Below, piece by piece: positions 23,735 through 31,984 of a stretch of 64,000 nucleotides of DNA. Origin of the DNA: CAZBWP01 sp964630265 (GTDB lineage Bacteria; Pseudomonadota; Alphaproteobacteria; Rhodospirillales; Defluviicoccaceae). A program made the translations under genes and the position numbers. How positions within the stretch are numbered: position 1 is the first letter of the stretch; every line of letters begins with the position of its first letter. The stretch is from positions 3,608 through 67,607 of the forward strand of contig CAZVRW010000014.1 in NCBI GenBank assembly GCA_964630265.1, written 5' to 3'. Below the pieces are notes generated by a model. It searched no databases. It was not told the DNA's origin and worked only from the letters and a program-made list of their open reading frames with translations.

Positions 23735-25447
23735 TCAGGCTCCGAGCGCGACCCCGATCAGGCCGGCGACGACGACCAGCGCCGGCCCGGCGACCCCCCA
23801 TCGGCGCAACAGGGACTCGATCACCTCGTCCGGCGCGAGCGCCAGCGTCGCCGGGGCCAGACGACGGGAGGCCGCCGCGCCGAAAGCCACCACCGCGGGG
23901 GTGCTGCGGATGCGCCGCATGCGGCGGATACCGGCCTCGGCGAGGACCACCAAGTCGCCGGTGGGCACTGTCAGTGGTGGCCGCGACCAGCGCCGCCACA
24001 CAACCAACGCCACGGCGCCGGCCAGCAGCACCGGCCAAAGTCCCGACCAGAGGCTCGCCGGCATCAGCGCCACAACCGCGGACCGCCCCGTCAATTCGGC
24101 AAACAGCATCCATGGGACGGCCACGGCCGCCACCACCACCACGACCCAGGGGAGGAGCAGGCCGAGCGCCGGTGGTGCCGACGCCAGTGGCGCCGTCCAG
24201 CCACGCCCAAGGACGACGAGAAAGCGCAGCATCAACAGGGCCGTGCCCACCGCCGACAGGGTCACCAGCGTCGCCGCGAGCCCGTCGCCGAGCGGCTCCT
24301 TGATCGCCAGCTTGGCCAGCGCGCCGCCGCTCAAGGGCAAGCCGGCGACGGCCAGGGCGATGCCGGCGGTGATCCCCATCACGGGAAGGAGCATTCGCCG
24401 GCGGCTGGCGGCGACGACGCCCACGGCGAGGAACAAGGCGCCCTTGGCCAGGCCGTGGTGGGTGACATACAGGGTCGCCGCCGTGATGCTGCCGCCCACC
24501 GCTGCCGTCTCCTCACCCATGCCGTGGCCGAGCACGGCGACCACCAACCCCAATTGGCTGAGCGTGGAGTAGGCCAGGATCGCTTTGGTTTTTTCCTGAA
24601 GGACACCGACCAGAACGCCATAGTAGGCGGTGACCAGTCCGGCGACGACCAACGCCGTCCCCCAAGTTCCGGCCGCCTCGCCCACGGGCAACAGGCGGAT
24701 CAGACCGATGATTCCGGCCTTGACGATGACGCCGCTGAGCACCGCCGAGGCCGGCGTCGGCGCCTCCGGATGCGCCAGCGGCAGCCAGACGTGCAGCGGC
24801 ACCAGCCCCGCCTTGACCCCGAGGCCAACCACGAGACCGGCGACGATGGCACCGCTTCCCGGCGACGCCGAAAGCCAGTCCCGGACGACGGCGATCTCGG
24901 TGCTTTCCGCGCCGGTCGCCGCCAGCATCAGGGCGGCGAGCAGCGCCGTCTCGCCGATGACCGCGACGACGATGTAGACGCCGGCGGCCCGCCGGGCGGC
25001 GGCGGTGCGGTCGTGAATCACCAAGCCGAACCCCGCCAGCGTCATCAGCGAGAACGACAGGTAGAAGGTGACCACATCGGCGGCGATGAAGGTGCCGAGG
25101 GTGCCCGTCATGGTCAGCAGCCAGAACACCGCGAATGCTCCGGCACGCCGCGTCTCCTTCAGGTAGGTCTGGGCGTAGGTGCCGGCGAGCAGCCACAGCG
25201 CCGCACCGAAGCCGAGGAACACCGCACCGATGTCGTCCAGTTGGAGGCTGAGGCCGAGCACGACCGGTGGGATCTCCAGCACCATGTCCCGGGGCGCGAG
25301 CAGCGCCGCCGCCAGCCCCGGGACGGCCGCCCAAGGCAGCAGGCGGAGCGGCAGCGCCAGCACGGGGACGACCGGCAGCAGCGCCAGCGGCACCGCCAGC
25401 GTCAACCAGAGCAACGCGGGCGCGAACTCGGTGATGGCCCCGGTCAT
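23735..25447 (-). CDS. antiporter-like subunit D3 of Mrp cluster 2 (NuoN/HyfB-like)
   Basis: 570 aa, about 14-15 helices. Lys of helix 7 (GLGVKAGLVPLHVWLP), helix 8 (GVIVKAGIIGLI) and helix 12 (SGGALAKLAIKEP) are conserved. The helix 5 glutamate that pairs with the first lysine is Ser: FYLSFSLMTLAGFGLV aligns with VxFxxxExxxL of the sister proteins. The C-terminal 90 residues contain a basic stretch (IRRMRRIRST) and a final helix, a different tail from cluster 1 D3. ATG 25447 overlaps the stop of D2 (ATGA). Probably structural or altered in coupling; ion pathway incomplete by sequence. Confidence 0.87.
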   Translation of the reverse strand: MTGAITEFAPALLWLTLAVPLALLPVVPVLALPLRLLPWAAVPGLAAALLAPRDMVLEIPPVVLGLSLQLDDIGAVFLGFGAALWLLAGTYAQTYLKETRRAGAFAVFWLLTMTGTLGTFIAADVVTFYLSFSLMTLAGFGLVIHDRTAAARRAAGVYIVVAVIGETALLAALMLAATGAESTEIAVVRDWLSASPGSGAIVAGLVVGLGVKAGLVPLHVWLPLAHPEAPTPASAVLSGVIVKAGIIGLIRLLPVGEAAGTWGTALVVAGLVTAYYGVLVGVLQEKTKAILAYSTLSQLGLVVAVLGHGMGEETAAVGGSITAATLYVTHHGLAKGALFLAVGVVAASRRRMLLPVMGITAGIALAVAGLPLSGGALAKLAIKEPLGDGLAATLVTLSAVGTALLMLRFLVVLGRGWTAPLASAPPALGLLLPWVVVVVAAVAVPWMLFAELTGRSAVVALMPASLWSGLWPVLLAGAVALVVWRRWSRPPLTVPTGDLVVLAEAGIRRMRRIRSTPAVVAFGAAASRRLAPATLALAPDEVIESLLRRWGVAGPALVVVAGLIGVALGA

Positions 25448-26922
25448 GGCCCCAGCCCTGGGCTATATTTCCGCTCGACGATCAACGTCGTCCAGCCCAG
25501 GGGGCTGAACTCCAAGGCGGCGAACAGTCCAGCGCCGACGGTCACCGTCGCGGTGATCACCGCCGGGGCAATCAGCCAGAATGGCCGTTCCCGTGCCGGC
25601 CCGTGCTCACGCGGCGCGGCGACGAACCAGGCGCGATAGATGAAGGGCAGAAAATAGGCGGCGTTGAGCAGGCTGCTGCCGGCCAGTACCAGCACCACCC
25701 ACGGCTGCCCCGACTGGATTCCGCCGACCCCGAGATACCACTTGCTGATGAACCCGGCCATGGGCGGGATGCCGATCATCCCCAGCGCCGCCACCGTCAG
25801 GGCCGCCACGGTCCACGGCATCCGCCGACCGACGCCGTCCAGTTCGGCAATCGTGTGGACGTGCAACCGCTCCGCCAACGCGCCGGCGCAAAAGAACATG
25901 GTGATCTTCATCACCCCCTGGTGCACCAGATGGACAAGCCCGCCGATGGTGGCGAATGGTCCGAACAGGCTGGCGCCGAGCGCGATGTAGGACACCTGAC
26001 TGACCGTGGAGAACGCGAGCCGGCGCTTGATATCGGTCTGCTGCAGGGCGCGGACCGAGCCGTAGAGAATGGTGAAAGCGGCGGCGAGCCCCAGCGGCAG
26101 GCTCAAGCCCAGATCGTGGACGAGGGAAATGCCGTAGACGTCATAGATCATGCGGACGATGCCGAAGGCTCCGGCCTTGACCACGGCGACCGCATGCAGC
26201 AGGGCGCTCACCGGCGCCGGCGCCACCATGGCCGCGGGCAGCCAGGAGTGCAACGGCACCAGCGCCGCCTTCACCCCGAGCCCGCCGATCAGCAGGGCGA
26301 AAATCATCCGCAGGGCCTCCGGATCCAACCCGGCGAGGCGCCCGGGGATGGCGAACTCGATGGGACCGGTCAGGCTCTCGAGCCAGACGATACCGACGAG
26401 GAGGGCGGCGCTGCCGCCCAGGGTGTAGGCGAGATAGCGTCGCCCGGCGGCCATGGATTTCGCGTTGCCGTAGTAGACCACCAGCGGCCAGGTGGCGAGG
26501 GTCAGCATCTCGTAAAACAGAAAAAAGGTGATCAGCGTTCCGGACAGTGCGATGCCCGTGGTCGCGGCGACGCAGAGACTGAAGAAACCGAAGAAGCGAG
26601 AGAGATGCGGATCGTCGCCGAGATAGCTGATCGCATACAGCGTGGTCAGCAGCCAGAGAAACGCCGAGAGCGAGAGAAACAAGAGGGACAACGCGTCGAT
26701 GCGCAGGATCAGCTCCAGCTCCGGCAACAGCGCGAAGCCGGTCTCGTAGGTGACGCCGCGGGCGACACCTTCGAACAACACCAGCACCGTGGCGACCTTG
26801 GCCAGCGCGCCGACGACGTTGACGGCGATCCGGGTCCGCTGCCGGCGTTCCTCGAGCACGAAGTTGATCAGCGCCGGGATCAACGACGTCGACAACACGA
26901 GCACCGGCATCAGCGAGGTCAC
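25444..26922 (-). CDS. antiporter-like subunit D2 of Mrp cluster 2 (NuoM/MrpD-like)
   Basis: 492 aa. The start chosen is GTG 26922, which overlaps the preceding TGA (GTGA) and has GAGGGA 7 bp upstream; ATG 26910 is an alternative. A much longer open frame up to 28392 is antisense-like to the D1 codon pattern and rejected. Path residues are complete: Glu in FFLFYEMLTLATWPLV, Lys in GGLGVKAALVPLHSWLP, Lys in AVAVVKAGAFGIV, Lys in PMAGFISKWYLG. Closely resembles cluster 1 D2 but lacks its His/Asp-rich insert. Confidence 0.9.
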   Translation of the reverse strand: MTSLMPVLVLSTSLIPALINFVLEERRQRTRIAVNVVGALAKVATVLVLFEGVARGVTYETGFALLPELELILRIDALSLLFLSLSAFLWLLTTLYAISYLGDDPHLSRFFGFFSLCVAATTGIALSGTLITFFLFYEMLTLATWPLVVYYGNAKSMAAGRRYLAYTLGGSAALLVGIVWLESLTGPIEFAIPGRLAGLDPEALRMIFALLIGGLGVKAALVPLHSWLPAAMVAPAPVSALLHAVAVVKAGAFGIVRMIYDVYGISLVHDLGLSLPLGLAAAFTILYGSVRALQQTDIKRRLAFSTVSQVSYIALGASLFGPFATIGGLVHLVHQGVMKITMFFCAGALAERLHVHTIAELDGVGRRMPWTVAALTVAALGMIGIPPMAGFISKWYLGVGGIQSGQPWVVLVLAGSSLLNAAYFLPFIYRAWFVAAPREHGPARERPFWLIAPAVITATVTVGAGLFAALEFSPLGWTTLIVERKYSPGLGP

Positions 26923-28427
26923 GTCAGTCCCTCGTCGGCGGCGAGCGGCGAGCCGATCTGCAGCAGCGCGTAAGGGGCCAGCGACAATAGGCCAAGCAGC
27001 ACGGCCGACGCCGCCAGGGCCAGCACCACCAGTTGCTGGCCCACGGGCACGGGCGCGCGGTCCAGGGGTGTTTCGGGTTCGGCGACCAGCCGATTGAGCA
27101 CCCGGAAGACGTAGCCGGCGGCGAGCAGACCGCCGGCCATCATCACCGCGACCAGCCACCATTGGCCGCTGGCCAGCGCCGACGTCAGCAGCAGATACTT
27201 GGCGGTGAAGCCACCGCTCGGCGGCAGCCCCATCACCGAAAAACCGGCGAGGCCGAAGGCGAACGCGGCGATCGGCAGATCGCGGGCGACCCCGACCAGC
27301 CCTTCCAACCGGTCGTGGCCGACCGCCTTCATCATCATGCCGGCGGCCAGGAACATTGCCGCCTTGGCCGGCGCATGGGCGAGCGCGTGGAAGATGCCGC
27401 CGGTCCAGGCAGGCGCGCTCCACGGTTGCGGCGCGCCGGCGCTGCCGGCCAACGGGAACATCAAAAACAGATAGCCGAGCTGCGCCACCGTCGAATAGGC
27501 GACGATGAGCTTCAGGCGACGCTGGCGCAGCGCCAGCACGGAGCCGAAGAGAATGGCGGCAGCCCCGAGGACGCCGAGCAGGTCGGTCATGCCCGGCGTC
27601 GCCGCGATCGGCAGGACATCGAACCACAACCGCACGATCACGAAGAACGAGGCTTTTACCACCAGGGCCGACAGCATGGCGCTGGCCGGCGCGGGTGCGC
27701 CCGCATGCGCCGGCGGCAACCAGGCGTGCAGCGGAAACAGCGCCGTCTTGGCGATCAGTCCGGCCGTCATCACCGCCCCGGCGACGACAGTCACCCGATC
27801 GGGCTCGGCCACCGCCTTGAGCAGGCCCATGTCCAGCGTGCCATATGCGCCATAGAGCAGCACGACGCCGAGCAGGTAGGCGAGCGAGCCCATGAGCGCG
27901 AACAGCAGATAGCGCATGGCGGCGGCGATGGTCTCGGCCGTGCCATCGAGGGCCACCATCGCCACCGCGGTGATGGAAAGCAACTCCAGCGCCACGTAGA
28001 GATTGAACAGGTCGGCGCCGACGAACACCGCGTTCACGGCGGCCGTCATGCAGAACAACAGCGGCCAGAAAGCGAAGCCCGCCCGGCTTTCGCCGCCGCC
28101 CGACACCGTGAAGCTGCCCCGCGCTGCCAGCGCGACCGCGGCGGTCACCACCGCCGCCATGACGAGGAAAGCGGCGGTGAGCCCGTCCAGTTGCAGGCCG
28201 ATGCCCAGCGGTGGCGCCCAGTCGCCGACGGCGTACTCGATGGGCCCGCCGCGGGCGACGGCGAGGGCGGCGCCGAGGGCGATGACGAGTCCGGCGATGG
28301 CCGCCGGCACCGCCAGCCACCGCGCCTGCCGGCCGAGCGGGATCGCCGCCAAGCCGCACGCCAGCGGCACGACGATGGCGAGCACCGCCCAACCCGCCGC
28401 CATCTCCTCAATCCATGCCAGCCTCAC
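26919..28427 (-). CDS. mrpD: MrpD-type antiporter subunit (D1) of Mrp cluster 2
   Basis: 502 aa, 14-helix antiporter subunit in the canonical MrpD place after MrpC. Glu in NLYVALELLSITAVAM, Lys in GLIAKTALFPLHAWLPP, Lys in SALVVKASFFVIV, Lys in PSGGFTAKYLLL. Start GTG 28427 (GAGGGA upstream, 20-bp overlap with mrpC) is preferred over ATG 28403, which has its Shine-Dalgarno too close. Less similar to cluster 1 D1 than the small subunits are to each other, so the two complexes may differ in ion choice. Confidence 0.9.
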   Translation of the reverse strand: MRLAWIEEMAAGWAVLAIVVPLACGLAAIPLGRQARWLAVPAAIAGLVIALGAALAVARGGPIEYAVGDWAPPLGIGLQLDGLTAAFLVMAAVVTAAVALAARGSFTVSGGGESRAGFAFWPLLFCMTAAVNAVFVGADLFNLYVALELLSITAVAMVALDGTAETIAAAMRYLLFALMGSLAYLLGVVLLYGAYGTLDMGLLKAVAEPDRVTVVAGAVMTAGLIAKTALFPLHAWLPPAHAGAPAPASAMLSALVVKASFFVIVRLWFDVLPIAATPGMTDLLGVLGAAAILFGSVLALRQRRLKLIVAYSTVAQLGYLFLMFPLAGSAGAPQPWSAPAWTGGIFHALAHAPAKAAMFLAAGMMMKAVGHDRLEGLVGVARDLPIAAFAFGLAGFSVMGLPPSGGFTAKYLLLTSALASGQWWLVAVMMAGGLLAAGYVFRVLNRLVAEPETPLDRAPVPVGQQLVVLALAASAVLLGLLSLAPYALLQIGSPLAADEGLT

Positions 28428-28740
28428 CGCCCGATCCCTCGTCTTCTCCCGGCAGGGCCGCCCGGCCGGTTGCCTCGAACAGCCGCACCACCAGGGTCAC
28501 CGCCAGGGCCGTTGCGGCCAGGGCGACGACGATGCCGGTGATCACCAGGGCCTGCGGCACGGGATCGGCACCCTGCTCGGGCAAGCGATAACCAAGGCCG
28601 CCGAACATCAGGAAGACGCCGCTGCCGATGACATTGAAGGCGAGGATGCGCCGCAACAGGTGGCCCTGCGCGGTCAGGCCAAAGATGCCGACGCCGATGA
28701 CGATCGCGCCGGCGATGCTGAACAGCGTGGCCGAGGTCAC
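28408..28740 (-). CDS. mrpC: Mrp antiporter subunit C (NuoK-like), cluster 2
   Basis: 110 aa, three helices, NuoK homologue: GHLLRRILAFNVIGSGVFLM and PVPQALVITGIVVALAATALAVTL. Compared with cluster 1 MrpC, the third helix reads VITGIVV instead of ILTAIVV. GTG 28740 overlaps the stop of the A'-B fusion gene (GTGA). Confidence 0.92.
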   Translation of the reverse strand: MTSATLFSIAGAIVIGVGIFGLTAQGHLLRRILAFNVIGSGVFLMFGGLGYRLPEQGADPVPQALVITGIVVALAATALAVTLVVRLFEATGRAALPGEDEGSGGEAGMD

Positions 28741-29914
28741 GGCTGACGCCTCGGCACGCCCAGCACCAGCAGCGCCAGCGTCGCGGCGATGGACACGGTC
28801 AGGCCGGCCTCGATGACGAGGATCGCCGCCTTGGCCATGTCCGGCGGATAGCCGAGGAAGCTGCCGCGGACCAGTCCCGCGATGCCGATCGCCAGGAACA
28901 CCGCCGGGCCGAGGACCACGAGGAGGCGAAGACGGACGCTGCCGACCGGCGGGGCGTCGCTCAGCCCGGCCATGATGACGAGCACCCAGACCGCGGCGAG
29001 CACGGTGCCGGCCTGAAAGGCACCGCCGGGCGCGTCGCTGCCGGCCCAGAACAGATGGACGCCGATCAGCAAACCAACAGCCGGCAGCAGACGGCCGAGA
29101 GTGGCGAGCACCCCCTCGGGCACCGCGTGCTGCCTTGGCCCCGGCAGTCCACCCCAGAACGCGTCGGCGGACAACGACCAGACGGCGACCAGCGCCACCA
29201 GGATGACGATGCTTTCCAGCAGCGTATCGTAGCCGCGGAAGTTCAGCAGAACGGCAGTCACCGGATTGCTCACTCCCGACACCGCGAGTTTCTCGTCGAC
29301 CTGGGCGATGAGGCCGCCGCCGTCCCCGGGCAGGCTCAGCACCAACGAGGCCAGCGCCGCGGCGACGCCGACGGCCACGGCGGCGACGACGGCGCGACCG
29401 AGGGCGGACGCAGACGACGATGGCGCAGAAGACGCTGGCGCCTGGGATGCCGGCGCAGAAGACGCTGGCGCCTGGGATGCCGGCGCNNNNNNNNNNNNNN
29501 NNNNNNNNNNNNNNNNNNNNNNNNNNNNNNNNNNNNNNNNNNNNNNNNNNNNNNNNNNNNNNNNNNNNNNNNNNNNNNNNNNNNNNACGCTGGCGCCTGG
29601 GATGCCGGCGCAGAAGACGCTGGCGCCTGGGATGCCGGCGCCTGGGATGCCGGCGCCAACCGGTCGTGCGCGCCCCCGCGGCGCAGGCGCCCGGCCGCGC
29701 CGATCAGCAGGATCCCGGTCAGGCCGGCGCCGATGGCGGCCTCGGCCAGGGCAACGTTGACGGCATCCAGGCGCACCCAGGCGATCGCCACGAGCAGGCC
29801 GTAGACGACGAAAAACACGACCGCGGCCAGGAGTTCGCGGGCGGCGACGGCGCCGATGGCGACGCCGATCACCATCAGGCAGAGCAGACCGTCGAAGGCC
29901 AAGGCGAGCGTCAC
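28737..29914 (-). CDS. fused A'-B subunit (MbhD - repeat linker - MbhE - MnhB), interrupted by assembly gap
   Basis: Starts GTG 29914 (overlapping the MrpG stop). Before the gap: an MbhD/DUF4040 domain (VALAEAAIGAGLTGILLIG) and the start of an Ala-Pro-Ala-Ser-Gln/Ser linker. After the gap the same linker resumes, then NPVTAVLLNFRGYDTLLES (MbhE) and the MnhB signature FWAGSDAPGGAFQAGTV. With the 100 Ns as written the two halves are out of frame. Continuing the repeat needs 5 bp (or 5 plus any multiple of 15), which restores one frame without stops, about 360 aa or more. Cluster 1 has these as two genes. The true number of linker repeats is unknown. Confidence 0.82.
29425..29654 (-). repeat. 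30-bp (15+15) in-frame minisatellite around the gap
   Basis: Plus-strand unit GCAGAAGACGCTGGC + GCCTGGGATGCCGGC, coding on the minus strand for APASQ/APASS pentapeptides. Complete units at 29425-29454, 29455-29484 and 29610-29639, a part unit at 29587-29609 and an extra half unit at 29640-29654; the 100-N gap lies inside the array. Copies are identical, which explains the failed assembly. Confidence 0.95.
29487..29586. other. assembly gap (100 N)
   Basis: Exactly 100 Ns, the usual placeholder for a gap of unknown length, within the tandem repeat of the fused A'-B antiporter gene. The frames on either side differ by one base as written, so the placeholder length is not the real one. Confidence 0.98.
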
Positions 29915-30243
29915 GGACGCGACCTGGCGAAGATCCGCTGCAGTGACCCGGCCAAGGCGGCGCGCGCCACCAGTTGCGACATGGCCGCAGCCGCCAGAAT
30001 TGCCAGCAGCCAGACGAGGAGCAGCTTGAGCGCCAACCAGACCGAATCGGTTTGGAAGATCAGGCCGACGACGATCAAGCCGAGCCCAAGATTGTCCGCT
30101 TTGGTGAGCGCGTGCAGACGGCAGAAGACATCGGGAAAGCGCAGCAGCCCGACGGCGCCGGCGACGAAGAACAGCACGCCGATGGCGACGAAGGCCACCG
30201 TGGCCAAGTCAGCCAGTGTCGCCACGTCGGCAAGGCTCACCAC
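29911..30243 (-). CDS. mrpG: Mrp antiporter subunit G, cluster 2
   Basis: 110 aa, three helices, PhaG/MnhG pattern GAVGLLRFPDVFCRLHALTK, with ADNLGLGLIVVG in place of the more usual DTGATLLILVG of cluster 1. Start is GTG 30243 or the next GTG 30240, the latter overlapping the MrpF stop (GTGA). Confidence 0.92.
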   Translation of the reverse strand: MVSLADVATLADLATVAFVAIGVLFFVAGAVGLLRFPDVFCRLHALTKADNLGLGLIVVGLIFQTDSVWLALKLLLVWLLAILAAAAMSQLVARAALAGSLQRIFARSRP

Positions 30244-30524
30244 GGGCTCTCCTCCTCCGGGTCGCCGGCGCCATCGCGGCTTCCTGCCTTGACCAGGGCG
30301 ACGGCGGCGAACGCGGCGAGCAGAGCCAGGACCAGGGCAACGTCGACGATGGGCTCGTTGCCGCTGGCGCCCGCCAGCAACAGCAACACGGCGATGCCGC
30401 TGGTGCCGGCAAGCTGGGCGCCCATCATCCGGTCCGCCGGCGTCGGACCGCGGAACACCCGGATCAGGCTGGCGGCGACGGTGAGCAGCAGGGCTCCGGC
30501 GAACAGGACCAGAAGATCAGGCAT
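30237..30524 (-). CDS. mrpF: Mrp antiporter subunit F, cluster 2
   Basis: 95 aa, three helices, MrpF/PhaF pattern ASLIRVFRGPTPADRMMGAQ and PIVDVALVLALLAAFAAVAL, with an acidic tail DPEEESPW. The ATG at 30524 overlaps the 3' end of mrpE by 8 bp. Confidence 0.92.
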   Translation of the reverse strand: MPDLLVLFAGALLLTVAASLIRVFRGPTPADRMMGAQLAGTSGIAVLLLLAGASGNEPIVDVALVLALLAAFAAVALVKAGSRDGAGDPEEESPW

Positions 30525-30999
30525 CGTCGGTCTTCAGCGACAGACCCAGGGTTTCGCCGACCCGCCGTTCCTCCCGGGCGACGGTGGCGGCGATCGGCTG
30601 CTCCGCGTCCAAACAATGGATGAGCAGGGCGCCATCGTGGCCGCCGGCGGCGAGGGTCCCCGGCATCAGGCTCAATACGCTGGCGAGCGACACCCTGGGC
30701 GCTCCCGCTGGCAGCCGGACGTCATGGGTGAGCCAAGCCGGGCGCAGGGGCAGGCGCGGATGCAGCGCCCGAACCGCCACGTCGATGCCGCCGGAAACGG
30801 ACTCGGCGATGAAGCCCGGCACCAACCTGAGCAGCGCCGTCAGCCGCACCGGGCGCCCCGTCGGCGGCAGCAACCGAAGACTGGCGCCGGCGGCGACGCC
30901 GGCAGCGACGGCGCCCACCAGCCACGCCGAGGCGTCGTTTCCCGTCAGCACCAGCCACAGGCCGAACAACAAAGCAAAGCGTTTCAGGAGAATGGTCAT
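30517..30999 (-). CDS. mrpE: Mrp antiporter subunit E, cluster 2
   Basis: 160 aa from ATG 30999 (MTILLKRFALLFGLWLVLTG). Two helices, then a soluble domain containing VSLASVLSLMPGTLAAGG, the MnhE motif. A longer frame to 31059 adds 20 non-conserved-looking residues. First gene of the roughly 15-kb minus-strand antiporter region; its promoter should lie in the 249 bp up to the divergent DsbA-like gene, but I see no consensus element there. Confidence 0.9.
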   Translation of the reverse strand: MTILLKRFALLFGLWLVLTGNDASAWLVGAVAAGVAAGASLRLLPPTGRPVRLTALLRLVPGFIAESVSGGIDVAVRALHPRLPLRPAWLTHDVRLPAGAPRVSLASVLSLMPGTLAAGGHDGALLIHCLDAEQPIAATVAREERRVGETLGLSLKTDDA

Positions 31000-31248
31000 C
31001 GCGGCCCCGGCTTCGAGCGAACGCGACCGGACCCTTCCACATTTCGCCGGCTCGCTCAACGACTACTCGACCGGCCGGTGCCGCCGCCACGGCGTGGCAC
31101 GCCGGTGCGGCGCCGCGTCGTGACAGGACCATCGCCATTCGGTCGAACCTAAGATAGGCTCCCTGGTCTCGTGTCGAAACGCGCGTCCGGTGGCGCGGTG
31201 GCTGCCGCGGCGAGGCGTGCGGGGGGAGGCTCGCAGGGGAGACTCGCA

Positions 31249-31896
31249 ATGGTCGCTGACACAGACATCGATCATCCGCCGGACAGGCGCATTCTCTACG
31301 TCGCCGATCCCATGTGCTCCTGGTGCTGGGGGTTTTCGCCGGTGATCGAGGCGATTGCCGCGGCGGCGGCCGGCCGGGCCTGGGTCAAGGTGGTGGTCGG
31401 CGGTTTGCGTCCGGGCACCCCTGAGCCGATGACGGCGCCGGCCAAGGCCGCCGTGCGCCAACACTGGGAGCACGTCCTGGCGGAAACCGGGCAGCCCTTC
31501 GACTTCGGGTTTTTCGAGCACGCGGCCTTCGTCTACGACACCGAGCCCGCGTGCCGCGCCGTCGTCGTCGTGCGTGGCCTCGATCCGGCCGCGGCACTGC
31601 CCTACTTCGCCAGCGTCCAGCGGGCGTTCTATGCCGGCGGCCGCGACGTCACCGCGGGCGACGTGCTCGCCGATCTCGCTGCGGGCTTTGTCGAGGCCGG
31701 CGCCTTCCGCGAGCGCTTCGTCGCGCCCGAGTGGCTGGCGGCGACGCGCTCGGACTTCGCCCTCGCCCAGACTCTCGGCATCGCCGGCTTCCCGGCCGTG
31801 GTGCTCGCCGACGACGATGGCTATCGCCTGCTCACCATGGGCTACCAGCCGTTCGAAGCCCTGCGCGCGCCGCTCGAGCAGTGGCTTTCCCCGTAG
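31249..31896 (+). CDS. DsbA-family thiol oxidoreductase-like protein (CSWC)
   Basis: 215 aa, DsbA/FrnE-type thioredoxin fold with an inserted helical domain. The active site is C23-S-W-C26 in VADPMCSWCWGFSP, a motif typical of cytoplasmic DsbA-like oxidoreductases, and the cis-proline loop is GIAGFPAVVLAD. There is no signal peptide, so it is cytosolic. The start is ATG 31249 behind AGGGGAG; the frame is open from 31171 but that part is low complexity. Divergent from mrpE of cluster 2. Substrate unknown. Confidence 0.88.
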   Translation: MVADTDIDHPPDRRILYVADPMCSWCWGFSPVIEAIAAAAAGRAWVKVVVGGLRPGTPEPMTAPAKAAVRQHWEHVLAETGQPFDFGFFEHAAFVYDTEPACRAVVVVRGLDPAAALPYFASVQRAFYAGGRDVTAGDVLADLAAGFVEAGAFRERFVAPEWLAATRSDFALAQTLGIAGFPAVVLADDDGYRLLTMGYQPFEALRAPLEQWLSP

Positions 31897-31984
31897 TCGC
31901 GACGCGGCACGGCTGCCCGTTGCCCATCGCCCCGAACCGCCTATACTGCCGCGCTTTCGCGGACACGCAGGGGGATGCTTGGTG

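Noticed and set aside
25444..28392. A 982-codon minus-strand frame that includes the D2 antiporter gene
   Set aside because: The upstream half runs through the mrpD-type gene (26919-28427) in the wrong frame and is Arg/Gly-rich nonsense; the real start is GTG 26922 with a good ribosome-binding site and GTGA overlap.
29055..29804. Plus-strand frame with AGAWDAGAEDAGA repeats across the gap
   Set aside because: It is the reverse reading of the APASQ/APASS minisatellite; the minus strand carries the MbhD/MbhE/MnhB domains.
16107..30999. Membrane-bound hydrogenase or formate hydrogenlyase operon
   Set aside because: The membrane-module order fits, but no NiFe subunit, iron-sulfur subunit or maturation gene occurs anywhere in the region; it is an antiporter-only system.
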